Assembly (NCBI RefSeq): GCF_030815975.1
Contig: NZ_JAUSXL010000002.1
Location: forward strand, 2,356,001-2,420,000
Length of the DNA: 64,000 nucleotides
Direction of reading: 5' to 3'
Source of the DNA: Variovorax paradoxus
GTDB lineage: Bacteria; Pseudomonadota; Gammaproteobacteria; Burkholderiales; Burkholderiaceae_C
In this document: positions 51,117-60,750 of the stretch, in pieces
How the letters are laid out: each line of letters begins with the position of its first letter
How positions within the stretch are numbered: the first letter of the stretch is position 1
Notes under the pieces: generated by a model
What the model was told of the DNA's origin: nothing
The model's database searches: none
Seen by the model: the letters and a program-made list of their open reading frames with translations, nothing else
Position numbers and translations under genes: made by a program

Positions 51117-52709
51117 ATGAAGCAAGGGCTGTCCCTTCGCGTTTCGCAGCACCTGGCGCTCACGCCCCAGCTGCAGCAGTCGATCCGGCTGCTGCAGCTC
51201 TCCACGCTCGAACTGAGCCAGGAGGTGGAGCAGATGCTGGACGAGAACCCGTTCCTCGAACGCACCGCGGAAGAAGCCGCGCGCGAGGAATTCGGCCTCG
51301 ATGCCATCGATACGCCGATGCCGCGCGACGAAGCGGGTGAAGCCGCCGAGGGCGAATTCGCCGCGGCCCCCATCAGCAGCGCGGCCACCACGTCCAGCGA
51401 AACCGCCTCCCCTCCCGAGTCCGACGTTCCCGCCGCCGATGCCACCGAGCGCGAGCCCGACTGGGAAGGCGACGGCACCGTCGACATGGCGCCTGACGAC
51501 AGCGAGTGGGGCAGCGACGCCCCCGCGCGCCAGAACAACCTGGGCGACGACGAGCGTGCCGACGCCACCGAGCTCGCGCGCAGCCAGGAGTCGCTGCAAT
51601 CCTTCCTGCACCGGCAGGCGCTGAGCCTGCGGCTCAACGAAAACGACTGTGCCGCGCTGCGCTTCCTGATCGAATCGCTCAATGACGACGGCTACCTCGA
51701 GGATTCGCTGCCGGCGCTGGCCTCGGGCCTCGCGGGCGACGACAACGACCAGTTCGACGAGCTGGTGCATCACTTCCAGGTGGCGCTCGGCCTGCTGCAG
51801 AGCCTGGAGCCGGCCGGCGTCGGCGCGCGCGACCTGGGCGAATGCCTGTGCATCCAGCTGCGCGCACTCGCCAGCGAAAGCGAGACCGAGGAACACGCGC
51901 TGGTGCGCAAGACCGCCATCGCGATCTGCAAGCAGCCGATGGAGCTGCTCGCGCGGCGCGACTTCAAGCGCCTGGCCACGCTCACGCGCACCAACGAAGA
52001 GGTTGTGCGCTCGGCGCTGCAGATCATCTCGCGCCTGGAGCCCAAGCCGGGCCGCCGCTTCGTCGATGTCGAGCGCAACATCGTCATTCCCGACGTGATC
52101 GTCACCAAGATCGGCCGCGGCACCAACGCCAAGTTCCGCGTCATGCTCAACCCCGAGGTCATGCCGCGGCTGCGCGTGCACGACATCTATGCCGGCGCGC
52201 TCAAGTCGCACAAGGGCGAGGGCAGCCAGGCGCTGTCGCAGCGGCTGCAGGAGGCGCGCTGGTTCATCAAAAACATCCAGCAGCGCTTCGACACCATCCT
52301 GCGCGTGAGCAACGCCATCGTCGAGCGGCAGAAGAGCTTCTTCGTGCACGGCGAACTCGCGATGCGGCCGCTGGTGCTGCGCGAGATTGCCGACGAACTG
52401 GGCCTGCACGAGTCGACCATCTCGCGCGTGACCACGGCCAAGTACATGTCCACGCCTTTCGGCACGGTCGAGCTCAAGTACTTCTTCGGCTCGGCGCTCG
52501 GCACCGAAACCGGCGGCAATGCGTCGAGCACCGCGGTGCGCGCGCTGATCAAGCAGTTCGTGGGCTCCGAGAGCATCAAGAAGCCGCTGTCCGACAGCCA
52601 GATTTCCGAGATGCTGAAAGAGCAGGGCATCGAATGCGCGCGGCGCACCGTGGCCAAGTACCGCGAGGCGCTGCGCATCGCGCCCGCCAACCTCCGCAAG
52701 GCGCTGTAG
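51117..52709 (+). CDS. rpoN: RNA polymerase sigma-54 factor
   Basis: Alternative sigma factor of 530 residues for enhancer-dependent promoters. Region I is the Leu/Gln-rich N-terminus (SLRVSQHLALTPQLQQSIRL); an acidic, poorly conserved region II follows (about 60-180), longer than in E. coli; then the core-binding domain and the C-terminal DNA-binding domain with the RpoN box ARRTVAKYRE at residues 508-517. No hpf or ptsN gene follows; the next gene is a phospholipase D-like lipoprotein. Confidence 0.97.
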   Translation: MKQGLSLRVSQHLALTPQLQQSIRLLQLSTLELSQEVEQMLDENPFLERTAEEAAREEFGLDAIDTPMPRDEAGEAAEGEFAAAPISSAATTSSETASPPESDVPAADATEREPDWEGDGTVDMAPDDSEWGSDAPARQNNLGDDERADATELARSQESLQSFLHRQALSLRLNENDCAALRFLIESLNDDGYLEDSLPALASGLAGDDNDQFDELVHHFQVALGLLQSLEPAGVGARDLGECLCIQLRALASESETEEHALVRKTAIAICKQPMELLARRDFKRLATLTRTNEEVVRSALQIISRLEPKPGRRFVDVERNIVIPDVIVTKIGRGTNAKFRVMLNPEVMPRLRVHDIYAGALKSHKGEGSQALSQRLQEARWFIKNIQQRFDTILRVSNAIVERQKSFFVHGELAMRPLVLREIADELGLHESTISRVTTAKYMSTPFGTVELKYFFGSALGTETGGNASSTAVRALIKQFVGSESIKKPLSDSQISEMLKEQGIECARRTVAKYREALRIAPANLRKAL

Positions 52710-52720
52710 AAAGCCCGCCG

Positions 52721-54325
52721 ATGGCCCGCCGCCTGCTGTCGCGCTGCGGGCAATGGATCTTCGCCATGGCGGCGGCATTGCTCTTCGCCGGCTGCGCCAC
52801 CTTGCCCGACGAAGCACCGCACCCGCCCACCAAGGCCATGGCCGCCTCGGCCGACACCGCGCTCGGCAAGATCGCGCTGGCCTCGCAGCCCGACTCCGAC
52901 CTGAGCGGCTTTCGCCTGATGCCGGGCGGCGACTTCGCGTTCGACACCCGCATCCAGCTCGCGCGGCGCGCCCAGCGCACGCTCGACGTGCAGTACTACC
53001 AGATCGAGAACGACGAGACCGGCCGCTACCTGCTGCGCACGCTGCGCGATGCGGCCCGGCGCGGCGTGCGCGTGCGCCTGCTGATGGACGATCTCTACAC
53101 CTCGGGCGAGGACGAACTGCTGCTCGGCCTGGCCGCCACGCCGAACGTCGAACTGCGCCTGTTCAACCCGTTTCCGGCCGGGCGCGGCAGCCTGCTCAGG
53201 CGCTTCACCGCCTCGCTGTTCGACTTCAGCCGCGTCAACCGGCGCATGCACAACAAGCTCTTCATCGCCGATGGCGCGATGGCGGTGGCGGGCGGGCGCA
53301 ACATCGGCAACCAGTACTTCAGGCGCACCGCCGGCGAGAACTTCATCGACCTGGACACCTTCGTGGCCGGCGCGCTGGTCCCGCGCCTTGGCGCGCTGTT
53401 CGACCAGTACTGGAACAGCATCTACGTGCGGCCGATCCAGTCCGTGGTGGCCAGCAGCCTGCCGCGCGAGGAATTGCAGCGGCGCTTCGACGCCGCCACC
53501 GGCCCCGACACCACGCCGCCGCCGCCCAGGCCCGCGCCCAACGACCTGCTCGGCTACAGCCCGATGGCCGAAGACCTGGAGGCGGGCAAGCTCGACCTGA
53601 TCTGGGCCCTTGCCGAGGCGTATGCCGATTCGCCCGAGCGCGTGATCGGCAAGACCGCCTCGTACGGCGGCGTGCCGCTGCTCGACGTCGACAGCGTGCG
53701 CTACAACGTGGTCGAGCAGATGCGACGCGCGCGCTCCGAAGTGACCATCGTCTCGCCCTACCTGATACCGGGCGAGGCGGGCCTCGAAATGATGCGCGAG
53801 ATCCGCCGGCGCAACGTGAAGATCAGCGTCGTCACCAATTCCTTCGCCGCCACCGACGAGCCGCTGGTCCACACCGCCTACCGCCGCTACCGGACCGAGA
53901 TGCTCGGGCTCGGCGCCGACCTCTACGAATTGAGCACCACGCGCACGCGGCGCAGCGTGCGTCTCGGCCTGTTCGGTACTTCGGTGGGGCGGCTGCATGC
54001 GAAGTCGGCGGTGATCGACCGGCAGGTTCTTTTCGTCGGCTCGATGAACTTCGACCCGCGCTCCGAAACGCACAACACCGAGATCGGGCTTTTCATCCGC
54101 AGCCCCGAGATGGCGCAGCAGACGCTCAAGCTCATCGAGGTGCTGAAGCAGCAGGGCGCCTACCGGCTGCGCTTTGCGAAGGGCAGCGGCGATGCGCGCA
54201 TCGAGTGGATCAGCGAGGAGGAGGCCGGCAAGACCACCGTGCTGAGCGAGGAGCCCGACTCCGATTTCTGGGGCCGCACCATGCTCGAACTGCTGGCGCC
54301 GCTGACGCCCGAAAGCCTGCTGTAG
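52721..54325 (+). CDS. Phospholipase D-family lipoprotein
   Basis: 534-residue exported protein: a lipobox (LLFAGCATLP, Cys about residue 24) and two HKD active-site motifs, HNKLFIADGAMAVAGGRNIG (first) and HAKSAVIDRQVLFVGSMNFD (second). Two-HKD proteins of this type are cardiolipin synthase-like or phospholipase D enzymes acting in the envelope. The mature protein is probably anchored to a membrane facing the periplasm. It starts 11 bp after rpoN, in the same direction. Substrate not determined. Confidence 0.88.
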   Translation: MARRLLSRCGQWIFAMAAALLFAGCATLPDEAPHPPTKAMAASADTALGKIALASQPDSDLSGFRLMPGGDFAFDTRIQLARRAQRTLDVQYYQIENDETGRYLLRTLRDAARRGVRVRLLMDDLYTSGEDELLLGLAATPNVELRLFNPFPAGRGSLLRRFTASLFDFSRVNRRMHNKLFIADGAMAVAGGRNIGNQYFRRTAGENFIDLDTFVAGALVPRLGALFDQYWNSIYVRPIQSVVASSLPREELQRRFDAATGPDTTPPPPRPAPNDLLGYSPMAEDLEAGKLDLIWALAEAYADSPERVIGKTASYGGVPLLDVDSVRYNVVEQMRRARSEVTIVSPYLIPGEAGLEMMREIRRRNVKISVVTNSFAATDEPLVHTAYRRYRTEMLGLGADLYELSTTRTRRSVRLGLFGTSVGRLHAKSAVIDRQVLFVGSMNFDPRSETHNTEIGLFIRSPEMAQQTLKLIEVLKQQGAYRLRFAKGSGDARIEWISEEEAGKTTVLSEEPDSDFWGRTMLELLAPLTPESLL

Positions 54326-54335
54326 CCCGCGCGGC

Positions 54336-54980
54336 TCAGCTGCCGCGCACGCCCGACAGCAGCTTGAGGCCCAGCAGCACCATCACGCCGCCGGCCGCGC
54401 GGTCGATCCAGGCCTTGTAGCGCAGGTAGGCCGAGCGCGGCGCCGCCGACGAGAGCGCCAGCGCGACGACCGCGTACCAGCCGGTCTCGATGCAGAAGAT
54501 CACCGCCGGCACCGCGAGCGCCAGCGCCAGCGGCACCTCGCGCGGCAGGAACGCGGCGAAGATGCTGGCGTAGACCACCGCGGTCTTCGGATTGCTGATC
54601 TGCGTGCCCATGCCCAGGAGAAACGCGCGCCGCGGATTGCCCCGGCCGCCGGCCAAGCGTCCCTCTTCCTGCGCAGCCGGAAGCGGCTCGCGTGCGCCAC
54701 GCCAGATGCGAATGCCCAGAACCACCAGGTAGGCGCCGCCGAGCAGCTTCACCGCCAGGTACAGCGCCGGAACCGCGGCGAACGCCGCCTGCAGCCCGAC
54801 CAGCGCCGCAATGGCGAACACCACGCCGCCCGCGCCCATCCCCAGCGCCGCGGCCAGGCCGTCGCCGCGCGACGACGACACGGCGGTGCGCGCCACCATG
54901 ACGAAGCTCGGGCCGGGGCTCATGGCCCCGACGATCATTGCGCCCGCGATGCCCAGCAGTGGAACCGTGATGCCGCTCAT
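54336..54980 (-). CDS. LysE/RhtB-family amino acid exporter
   Basis: 214-residue membrane protein with about six helices and the family signature GAMSPGPSFVMVART near residue 18 and GTQISNPKTAVVYASIFAAF in the middle. Such proteins export amino acids or related compounds. It precedes two YceI genes at its start side (14-bp gap, same strand), but no functional link is evident. Confidence 0.9.
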   Translation of the reverse strand: MSGITVPLLGIAGAMIVGAMSPGPSFVMVARTAVSSSRGDGLAAALGMGAGGVVFAIAALVGLQAAFAAVPALYLAVKLLGGAYLVVLGIRIWRGAREPLPAAQEEGRLAGGRGNPRRAFLLGMGTQISNPKTAVVYASIFAAFLPREVPLALALAVPAVIFCIETGWYAVVALALSSAAPRSAYLRYKAWIDRAAGGVMVLLGLKLLSGVRGS

Positions 54981-54993
54981 GGTTTTCCTGGGA

Positions 54994-55629
54994 CTACTGC
55001 TGCACGTTGACCGCTTCGACCTGCACCAGCAGCTTCACCTTGTTCTCGAAGCCGAAGTTCAGGCCCCAGGTGATGCCCCAGTCGCTGCGCTGTACCGTGG
55101 CCTCGAAGTCGCCGCCGCAGACCTGGCGGTTGATGAGCGGGTTCAGGTAGCAGTTGAAGCGCACGGCCCTGAGCGTGACCGGCTTGGTCTGCCCCATCAG
55201 CGTGAGCGTGCCCGGCACGTCGATCACCTTGTCGCCGTTGAATTCGATGCGGTCCGCCACGAAGCGGCCGGTCGGGAATTCGGCCACGTTGAAGAAGTCC
55301 TTGCTTTGAACGTGCCGGTTGAGCAGGTCGACGCCGGTGTTGATGGAGCCGATGTCCATCGTGATGTCGACCTTGCCGCTGCTGCCCGTGCCGTCGATCT
55401 GCACCGAGCCGTCCTTGGTGCTGAAGCGGCCGCGGTTGGTGGTGGTGCCGTAATGCCCCATCTCGTACATCACGAAGGTGTGCGTGGGGTCGATCACGTA
55501 GCTGGCGTTCTTCACCGGGCCGCCCGCGGGCTTGGCGGCCACGGGCGGCGCGGTGTAGTCCTGCGCCAGGGCAGGGGTGGCAAAGGCCGCCGCGGCAGAC
55601 AGCGCGGCAGCGAGGAGGAGCTTCTTCAT
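54994..55629 (-). CDS. YceI-family periplasmic protein (first)
   Basis: 211-residue lipocalin-like protein: signal peptide MKKLLLAAALSAAAAFATPA, mature start near AQDYTAPP, then the YceI block ASYVIDPTHTFVMYEMGHYG and FFNVAEFPTGRFVADRI. YceI proteins bind polyisoprenoid lipids such as ubiquinone analogues. The second YceI gene and a cytochrome b561 gene lie immediately upstream, forming an operon. Confidence 0.93.
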   Translation of the reverse strand: MKKLLLAAALSAAAAFATPALAQDYTAPPVAAKPAGGPVKNASYVIDPTHTFVMYEMGHYGTTTNRGRFSTKDGSVQIDGTGSSGKVDITMDIGSINTGVDLLNRHVQSKDFFNVAEFPTGRFVADRIEFNGDKVIDVPGTLTLMGQTKPVTLRAVRFNCYLNPLINRQVCGGDFEATVQRSDWGITWGLNFGFENKVKLLVQVEAVNVQQ

Positions 55630-55669
55630 GGCAATGGGCGTGCGTGGCGTGAGAACGGAGTAAGGGAAT

Positions 55670-56248
55670 TCAAAGCGGGCCGAACCCCGCGAGCGTGAAC
55701 TTGAAGCGAACCAGCACCTCGTTGCCGACCACCGAGGTATCGGTCCATTCGCCGTCGCCCACCTTGTAGTCGAGCCGCTGGATCGTAAAGCTTCCGGTGG
55801 CCACCGCCTGGCCGCCGGCTTGCGCAATGCTCACCGGCACCGTGACCGGGCGCGAGATGTTCTTGATGGTGAGCTTGCCCGCCATCTCGAAGCGGCCGTC
55901 GCCCAGCGCCTTGATCGCACTCGACTGGAAACTGGCTTGCGGAAAATGCGACGTATCGAACCACGGGGCCTTGGGCAGTTCGGCATCGCTCATGGGCACG
56001 CCGAGCGATGCGCTGCCCGTGTCGATCTGCAATGCGACCGTGCCGCCCTCGGGCTTGCGCGGATCGAAGGCCACCTGCGCATCGAACTTCTTGAAGGTGC
56101 CCTCCACGGGCGCACCCATCTGCTTGCTCACGAAGGCAATCTGGCTCTTGTCGGGCACCAGCCGGGTGGCCGTAGCCGGCTCGGCGAGCGCGGGCGCAAG
56201 AGCGGCAAACGCGAGGGCCGCAAGAAGGAGACGAGTGATGCGCTTCAT
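55670..56248 (-). CDS. YceI-family periplasmic protein (second)
   Basis: 192-residue paralogue with signal peptide MKRITRLLLAALAFAALAPA and the blocks ATRLVPDKSQIAFVSKQM and APWFDTSHFPQASFQS. Its start overlaps the cytochrome b stop as ATGA (56245-56248). It probably works with the cytochrome on an isoprenoid quinone or similar lipid electron carrier. It is more diverged from the first copy than a recent duplication would suggest. Confidence 0.93.
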   Translation of the reverse strand: MKRITRLLLAALAFAALAPALAEPATATRLVPDKSQIAFVSKQMGAPVEGTFKKFDAQVAFDPRKPEGGTVALQIDTGSASLGVPMSDAELPKAPWFDTSHFPQASFQSSAIKALGDGRFEMAGKLTIKNISRPVTVPVSIAQAGGQAVATGSFTIQRLDYKVGDGEWTDTSVVGNEVLVRFKFTLAGFGPL

Positions 56249-56868
56249 CCGGCGGATTCCTTGCGTGGCGCGGGCCACATGCGTTTCAAGATGCCATCGC
56301 GGTCGATCCAGTGGTGCTTGAGCACCGCCGCCACGTGCAGCAGCGCCACCGCGGCCAGCGTGAACGCGCTGCCCTTGTGCAGCGGCTTGAGCACGGCCTC
56401 GGCCCATTCCTTGTCGACCGGCACGAAGTCGGGCAGCGGCAGCAAGCCGAACCACACCACCGGAAAACCCAGCGCCGAACTGTAGGCCCAGCCGAACAGC
56501 GGAACCACAAGGAACAGCAGGTACATCAGCGCGTGGCTCGCGCGGTAGCCGCTGCGCTGCCAGTGCGGCATGGCCGCCGCCGCATCGGCCGGCAGCGGCG
56601 GCGGCGGATGGCGCAGCCGCCACAGCAGGCGCGCGGCCGACAGCAGCAGGATCGTCACGCCCGCCCACTTGTGCCAGTTGTAGAGCTTGATGCGCGCCGG
56701 CGAGAGCGGCAGGCCCGTCATGTAGAGGCCGACGCCGAGCGAGCCGACGATCATGGCCGCAAGCAGCCAGTGCAGCGCGATCGCGACCGGGCCATAACGC
56801 AGTTCGCGAAGTTCGCGCAGTTCGGGCGGATCGGCCGCAGCAGGAGGGGAAGGTGTGTCGATGGACAT
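56245..56868 (-). CDS. Cytochrome b561-family protein
   Basis: 207-residue inner-membrane cytochrome with four helices and candidate haem ligands in ALHWLLAAMIVGSLG (His), YNWHKWAGVTILLL (His), SHALMYLLFLVVPL (His) and LLHVAAVLKHH (His). It sits first in the cytochrome-YceI-YceI operon, typical of systems that reduce or handle YceI-bound quinones. Electron donor unknown. Confidence 0.92.
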   Translation of the reverse strand: MSIDTPSPPAAADPPELRELRELRYGPVAIALHWLLAAMIVGSLGVGLYMTGLPLSPARIKLYNWHKWAGVTILLLSAARLLWRLRHPPPPLPADAAAAMPHWQRSGYRASHALMYLLFLVVPLFGWAYSSALGFPVVWFGLLPLPDFVPVDKEWAEAVLKPLHKGSAFTLAAVALLHVAAVLKHHWIDRDGILKRMWPAPRKESAG

Positions 56869-56958
56869 CGGAAGCAGGACCGGCGGCCTGTGCGCGGAGC
56901 ATATATCGGAAGCGGTGAAGGCACTGCACGAGCCGTGCCAAACGCACCGGCCGCCCGT

Positions 56959-58758
56959 TCAGCGCCCGGCTGCCGCCTGCTGCGCCTGCACCAGCACCGC
57001 ATGCAGCTCGGCCGGCTGCACCGGCTTGCGCAGCGCATGCCAGCCGCGCTCGGCGGCCAGCCGCTGGGTGGCTTCGCCGATGTCGGCCGAAACCAGCGCG
57101 ATGGTGAGCGAGGGCTTGTGCCGCTGCAGCCGTTCCGCCAGCGCGATGCCGTCGAGCGCGCCCGGCAGCCGGATGTCGCACAGCGCGGCATCGAGCGCGC
57201 GCAGGTCGGCCAGCGCCAGCGCCTCGGCCGCGCTGGCGTACACGCGCGGCGCGAGCTGCCATTGCTGCAGCAGGGCCCCGAGGCTGTCGGCCACCACGGC
57301 GTTGTCTTCCACCACCAGCACGGCCAGGCCGGGCCGCAGCGCATGCGCCGCGCCGGAGCGGGGCGGCGCCGCGGGCGCGGGCGCGGGAGCCGCCACCGGC
57401 GCGTCGGCCGGCGCCGCGGGCAGTTCGAAGCCGAACACCGAGCCCCGCCCCGGCGCCGAACGCAGCGACACCTGGATGCCGAGCTGCGCGGCCAGCCGCC
57501 GCACGATCGCCAGGCCCAGCCCGTGCCCGCGCTGCAGGTTGCGCTCCACATTGCCGATCTGCTCGAAGTCGCCGAACACGCGTTCCTGCGAGTCGGCGGC
57601 AATGCCGATGCCGCTGTCGCGCACCTCCACGCGCCAGGCGCGGCCGGTGTCGCGCCGGCGCGCGCGCACGGCCAGCAGCACCCGGCCGCGCGGCGTGAAC
57701 TTGACGGCGTTGTCGACCAGGTTCGCCAGCACGCGGCGCAGCGAAACCGCATCGGCCCAGGCCACCGCATCGGCAGGGCAGCGCACCGTGACGCGGCCGT
57801 CACCGGCCTGGCGCGCGAGATCGTGCAGCAGCGGCGCCAGCGACACCGCCACCGGCTGCAGCGGATCGGCTGCAGCCTCGATGCGGCCGATCTCGAGCAG
57901 CTGGTTGGTCAGGCCTTCCAGCGCCTGCTGCGCACGCGCGAGCGAGGCCACGGTGTGTTGCACCAGGGGCGCATCGGCGCCGTTGTCGAGCTGCTGGCGC
58001 AAGACTTCGGCCTGCAGGCCGATGGCCATCACCGGCTGGCGCAGGTCGTGGTTGGCGGCCGAGAAAAAGCGCAGCCGCTCGGCCTGCGCCTGCTCCGAGG
58101 CGCGAAGCCCGGCCAGCGCCTGCTCGCGCAGGCTGCGCTCATTGAGGCGCAGGCCGATGTTTTCCTCGAGCTGGCGCGAGCGCTCGGCCACCAGCTTCCA
58201 CATCATCGCGGTCAGGCCGATGCCGATGAGCGCCACCGCCTTCATCGCCGGCGCGCCGAGCCAGAGGCCGGTCACGATCACCGGTGCCAGCAGCAGCGTG
58301 ATCGCCAGCTGCGTGGCCGGAACGTAGAACGACACCGAGAATGCCGAGGACAGCGTCATGCCCATCAGCATCAGACCGAGCAGCAGCTGCTGGTCCGGCT
58401 GGCCGGGGTTGAACAGCAGCACGCCGGCCAAGCCGTGCGCCAGCTCCCAGATGCCGGTGCGCACCGTGTGCGTGCGCTGCGCATCGCGCAGGCTCTGCGG
58501 CGTGAAGGGGGCGGGCAGGCGCTGCGGAAAAAAGCCGCGCATGAGCGTCACGGCGGTGATCAGCGAGATCCACACCAGCGCGCGCGAGAGGGAATATTGC
58601 CAGGCAAAGAGCGCCGCCACGCCGCAGTTCAGCAGGTATTGCGCCAGCAGCACCGGCCCGATCGGGCGGATCGACAGCCGCAGAACCTCGCACTGGATCG
58701 CAAAGCGGCCGTCATCGGCGACAGCCGGAGCAACCATGGGCGCGGTGGTGGAATTCAT
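56959..58758 (-). CDS. Hybrid sensor histidine kinase/response regulator
   Basis: 599-residue protein: an N-terminal membrane domain (about six helices, residues 33-190), a histidine kinase core with His237 in FFSAANHDLRQPVMAIG, an ATP-binding domain with N box DNAVKF and G1 DSGIGIA, and a C-terminal receiver (VLVVEDNAVVADSLG, phosphoacceptor in ALCDIRLPG; about 478-595). It starts at 58758, divergent from an rRNA methyltransferase gene. A partner response regulator with DNA-binding domain is not adjacent. Signal unknown; the membrane domain resembles the MASE-like small-helix type. Confidence 0.9.
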   Translation of the reverse strand: MNSTTAPMVAPAVADDGRFAIQCEVLRLSIRPIGPVLLAQYLLNCGVAALFAWQYSLSRALVWISLITAVTLMRGFFPQRLPAPFTPQSLRDAQRTHTVRTGIWELAHGLAGVLLFNPGQPDQQLLLGLMLMGMTLSSAFSVSFYVPATQLAITLLLAPVIVTGLWLGAPAMKAVALIGIGLTAMMWKLVAERSRQLEENIGLRLNERSLREQALAGLRASEQAQAERLRFFSAANHDLRQPVMAIGLQAEVLRQQLDNGADAPLVQHTVASLARAQQALEGLTNQLLEIGRIEAAADPLQPVAVSLAPLLHDLARQAGDGRVTVRCPADAVAWADAVSLRRVLANLVDNAVKFTPRGRVLLAVRARRRDTGRAWRVEVRDSGIGIAADSQERVFGDFEQIGNVERNLQRGHGLGLAIVRRLAAQLGIQVSLRSAPGRGSVFGFELPAAPADAPVAAPAPAPAAPPRSGAAHALRPGLAVLVVEDNAVVADSLGALLQQWQLAPRVYASAAEALALADLRALDAALCDIRLPGALDGIALAERLQRHKPSLTIALVSADIGEATQRLAAERGWHALRKPVQPAELHAVLVQAQQAAAGR

Positions 58759-58839
58759 CGGCCGATCCACTATATAGAGAAGCGGCCCGGCGCGGCGACA
58801 ATGGCGTTCCCCAGCCGGCCGAATGATGGCGAACCCCCT

Positions 58840-60078
58840 GTGAACGATCTTTCTCTCTTTTTGCCTTGCGCCGCCGGCGTCGAGGAACTCCTGGCGCAGG
58901 AAGTCCATGCGCTCACCGGCCGCGCCGGGCAAGACCTGCTCACGCTGCGCGGCGGCGTGCGGGTGCGCGCCGAATGGCGCGACGCGCTCAAGCTCAACCT
59001 GCACAGCCGGCTCGCGCAGCGCGTGCTGGTCGAACTGGCCCACGCGCCCTACCGCAACGAAAACGACCTCTACGCCATCGCGAGCGGCGTGGCCTGGGAA
59101 ATCTGGTTCACACCCAGGCAGACCTTCAAGATCGAGACCACGGCGCAGCACAGCCCGCTGCAGAGCCTGAACTTTGCCACCTTGCGCATCAAGGACGCCA
59201 TTGCCGACCGCTTCCGCGCCAAGGCCGGCGGCGTGCGCCCGAGCATCGAGACCCAGTGGCCCGACTGCCGCGTGTTCGCCCACCTGACCACCGAGCACTG
59301 CACGCTCTACATCGACACCTCCGGCGAGCCGCTCTTCAAGCGCGGCTGGCGGCAGGACAAGGGCGACGCGCCGCTGAAGGAAACCCTGGCCGCCGCCATG
59401 CTGGCCGCGAGCGGCTGGTGGAACCCCGAAACCGGCGCCGTGGCCGCCGAGCCGCTGTACGACCCCTGCTGCGGCAGCGGCACGATCGCCATCGAGGCGG
59501 CGCAGATCGCGCGCGGCATTCCGGCCGGGTCGCTCAGGCGCTTCGGCTTCGAGAAGCTGCTGCCGTTCCAGGCGCACGTGTGGGACGCCATCAGGAAGGA
59601 AGCCGCATCGTCGGCGGTGCCGCGCAATGTCGCCATCTTCGGCTCCGACGTCTCGCACCGCATGGTCGACTTTGCCGAGCGCAACGCGGAGCGCGCCGGT
59701 GTCGCCGACGCCATCGAATTCCGCGGCGGTGACGCGCTGCAGCGCATGCCGCCGGCCGAGGGCGGCGTGATCATGCTCAACCCGCCGTACGGCGAGCGCA
59801 TCGAGGTCGGCGGCGTGGCCGGCACGGGCCGCTCGGGCGCGCGCGAATCGGCGCAGACCGAAGCGGGTGAAAGCGGCGACGGCGGCGAATTCTTCCCACA
59901 GCTCGCCACCCACTGGAAGAAGAACTACGCCGGCTGGACCGCCTGGGTGCTCACGCCCGACCTGAAGCTGCCCAGGCAGATGCGCCTGAAGGAGTCGCGC
60001 CGCGTGCCGATGTGGAACGGGCCGATCGAGTGCCGGCTGTTCCGCTTCGACATGGTTGCGGGTTCGGCCAGGAAGTAG
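58840..60078 (+). CDS. THUMP-domain rRNA (guanine-N2) methyltransferase, RlmL-like
   Basis: 412-residue SAM-dependent methyltransferase. The N-terminal THUMP domain (about 40-155) binds RNA; motif I is DPCCGSGTIAIEAA (about residue 208) and the catalytic motif is NPPYGERI (about 314). This is the N-terminal half of the E. coli RlmKL type or COG0116 family, probably methylating 23S rRNA. The GTG at 58840 (VNDLSLFLPCAAGVEELL) fits the family's usual beginning; an in-frame ATG at 58801 would add 13 residues. Confidence 0.9.
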   Translation: MNDLSLFLPCAAGVEELLAQEVHALTGRAGQDLLTLRGGVRVRAEWRDALKLNLHSRLAQRVLVELAHAPYRNENDLYAIASGVAWEIWFTPRQTFKIETTAQHSPLQSLNFATLRIKDAIADRFRAKAGGVRPSIETQWPDCRVFAHLTTEHCTLYIDTSGEPLFKRGWRQDKGDAPLKETLAAAMLAASGWWNPETGAVAAEPLYDPCCGSGTIAIEAAQIARGIPAGSLRRFGFEKLLPFQAHVWDAIRKEAASSAVPRNVAIFGSDVSHRMVDFAERNAERAGVADAIEFRGGDALQRMPPAEGGVIMLNPPYGERIEVGGVAGTGRSGARESAQTEAGESGDGGEFFPQLATHWKKNYAGWTAWVLTPDLKLPRQMRLKESRRVPMWNGPIECRLFRFDMVAGSARK

Positions 60079-60118
60079 CCCCGCGCGCACTCGCGGGTGC
60101 GCGCCTTCACGCAGAGCC

Positions 60119-60547
60119 ATGCCCGTTCCAGAATCCGGCCTCGTCGTCATCGACACCAACATCGCGCTCGACCTGCTGGTCTTCGAAGACCCCGCCTGGG
60201 TGCCGCTGATCGCCCTGCTGGCCGCGGGCGAACTGCGCTGGCTCGCAACGGCCGCGATGCGCGCCGAACTCGAGCGCGTGCTCGGCTACCCGCTGATCGC
60301 CCGGCGCATGGCGCAGCGCCGCCTGCAAGTGCCCGCCGTGCTGGCGGACTTCGATGCGCGGGTACGCATGGTCGAAGGCGTTCCATCGCGCGCACCCTGC
60401 GTCTGCAGCGACCCCGACGACCAGGTCTTCATCGACCTTGCGGTGGCGCACCGCGCACTGCTGCTCAGCAAGGACCGCGCGGTGCTGTCGATGAAAAAGC
60501 GGCTCGCGCTGCGCGGCGTGGTGGTGCAGGCGGCGCTCGGGCCCTGA
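60119..60547 (+). CDS. PIN-domain ribonuclease-like protein (putative toxin)
   Basis: 142-residue PIN-fold nuclease of the COG1569 family. Candidate metal-binding acids are Asp12 in VVIDTNIALDLL, a central Glu in RAELERVLGY and the acids of SDPDDQVFIDLA. Such proteins are often annotated as toxins, but no antitoxin-like gene lies next to it; the upstream gene is an rRNA methyltransferase (40-bp gap). It may be a free-standing RNase. It begins at 60119. Confidence 0.82.
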   Translation: MPVPESGLVVIDTNIALDLLVFEDPAWVPLIALLAAGELRWLATAAMRAELERVLGYPLIARRMAQRRLQVPAVLADFDARVRMVEGVPSRAPCVCSDPDDQVFIDLAVAHRALLLSKDRAVLSMKKRLALRGVVVQAALGP

Positions 60548-60750
60548 CTGCACCCACAGTCTCGGCCGATTGCCGCTGCGCGCCGAGAAGCGCGAAATCC
60601 AGCGGCTTGCTACTTCCTTCTCATCGACACCTGCCAGGGGCGGTGTTAGCTTTCCGGCAAGGCGAGGATGGTTGCGGCGAACGGGTATCGCAGTTCCTTG
60701 CCTTGTGCGGCCCTGGCGCCACCCTTCAGCACTTGTTTCGACGGGAAATC

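Noticed and set aside
56311..60078. A 1255-codon plus-strand ORF
   Set aside because: Its last 412 codons are the RlmL-like methyltransferase; the upstream part is antisense to the cytochrome b and histidine kinase genes.
60119..60547. PIN protein as part of a classical toxin-antitoxin pair
   Set aside because: No antitoxin-like small gene lies on either side; the call was kept as a PIN-fold nuclease only.
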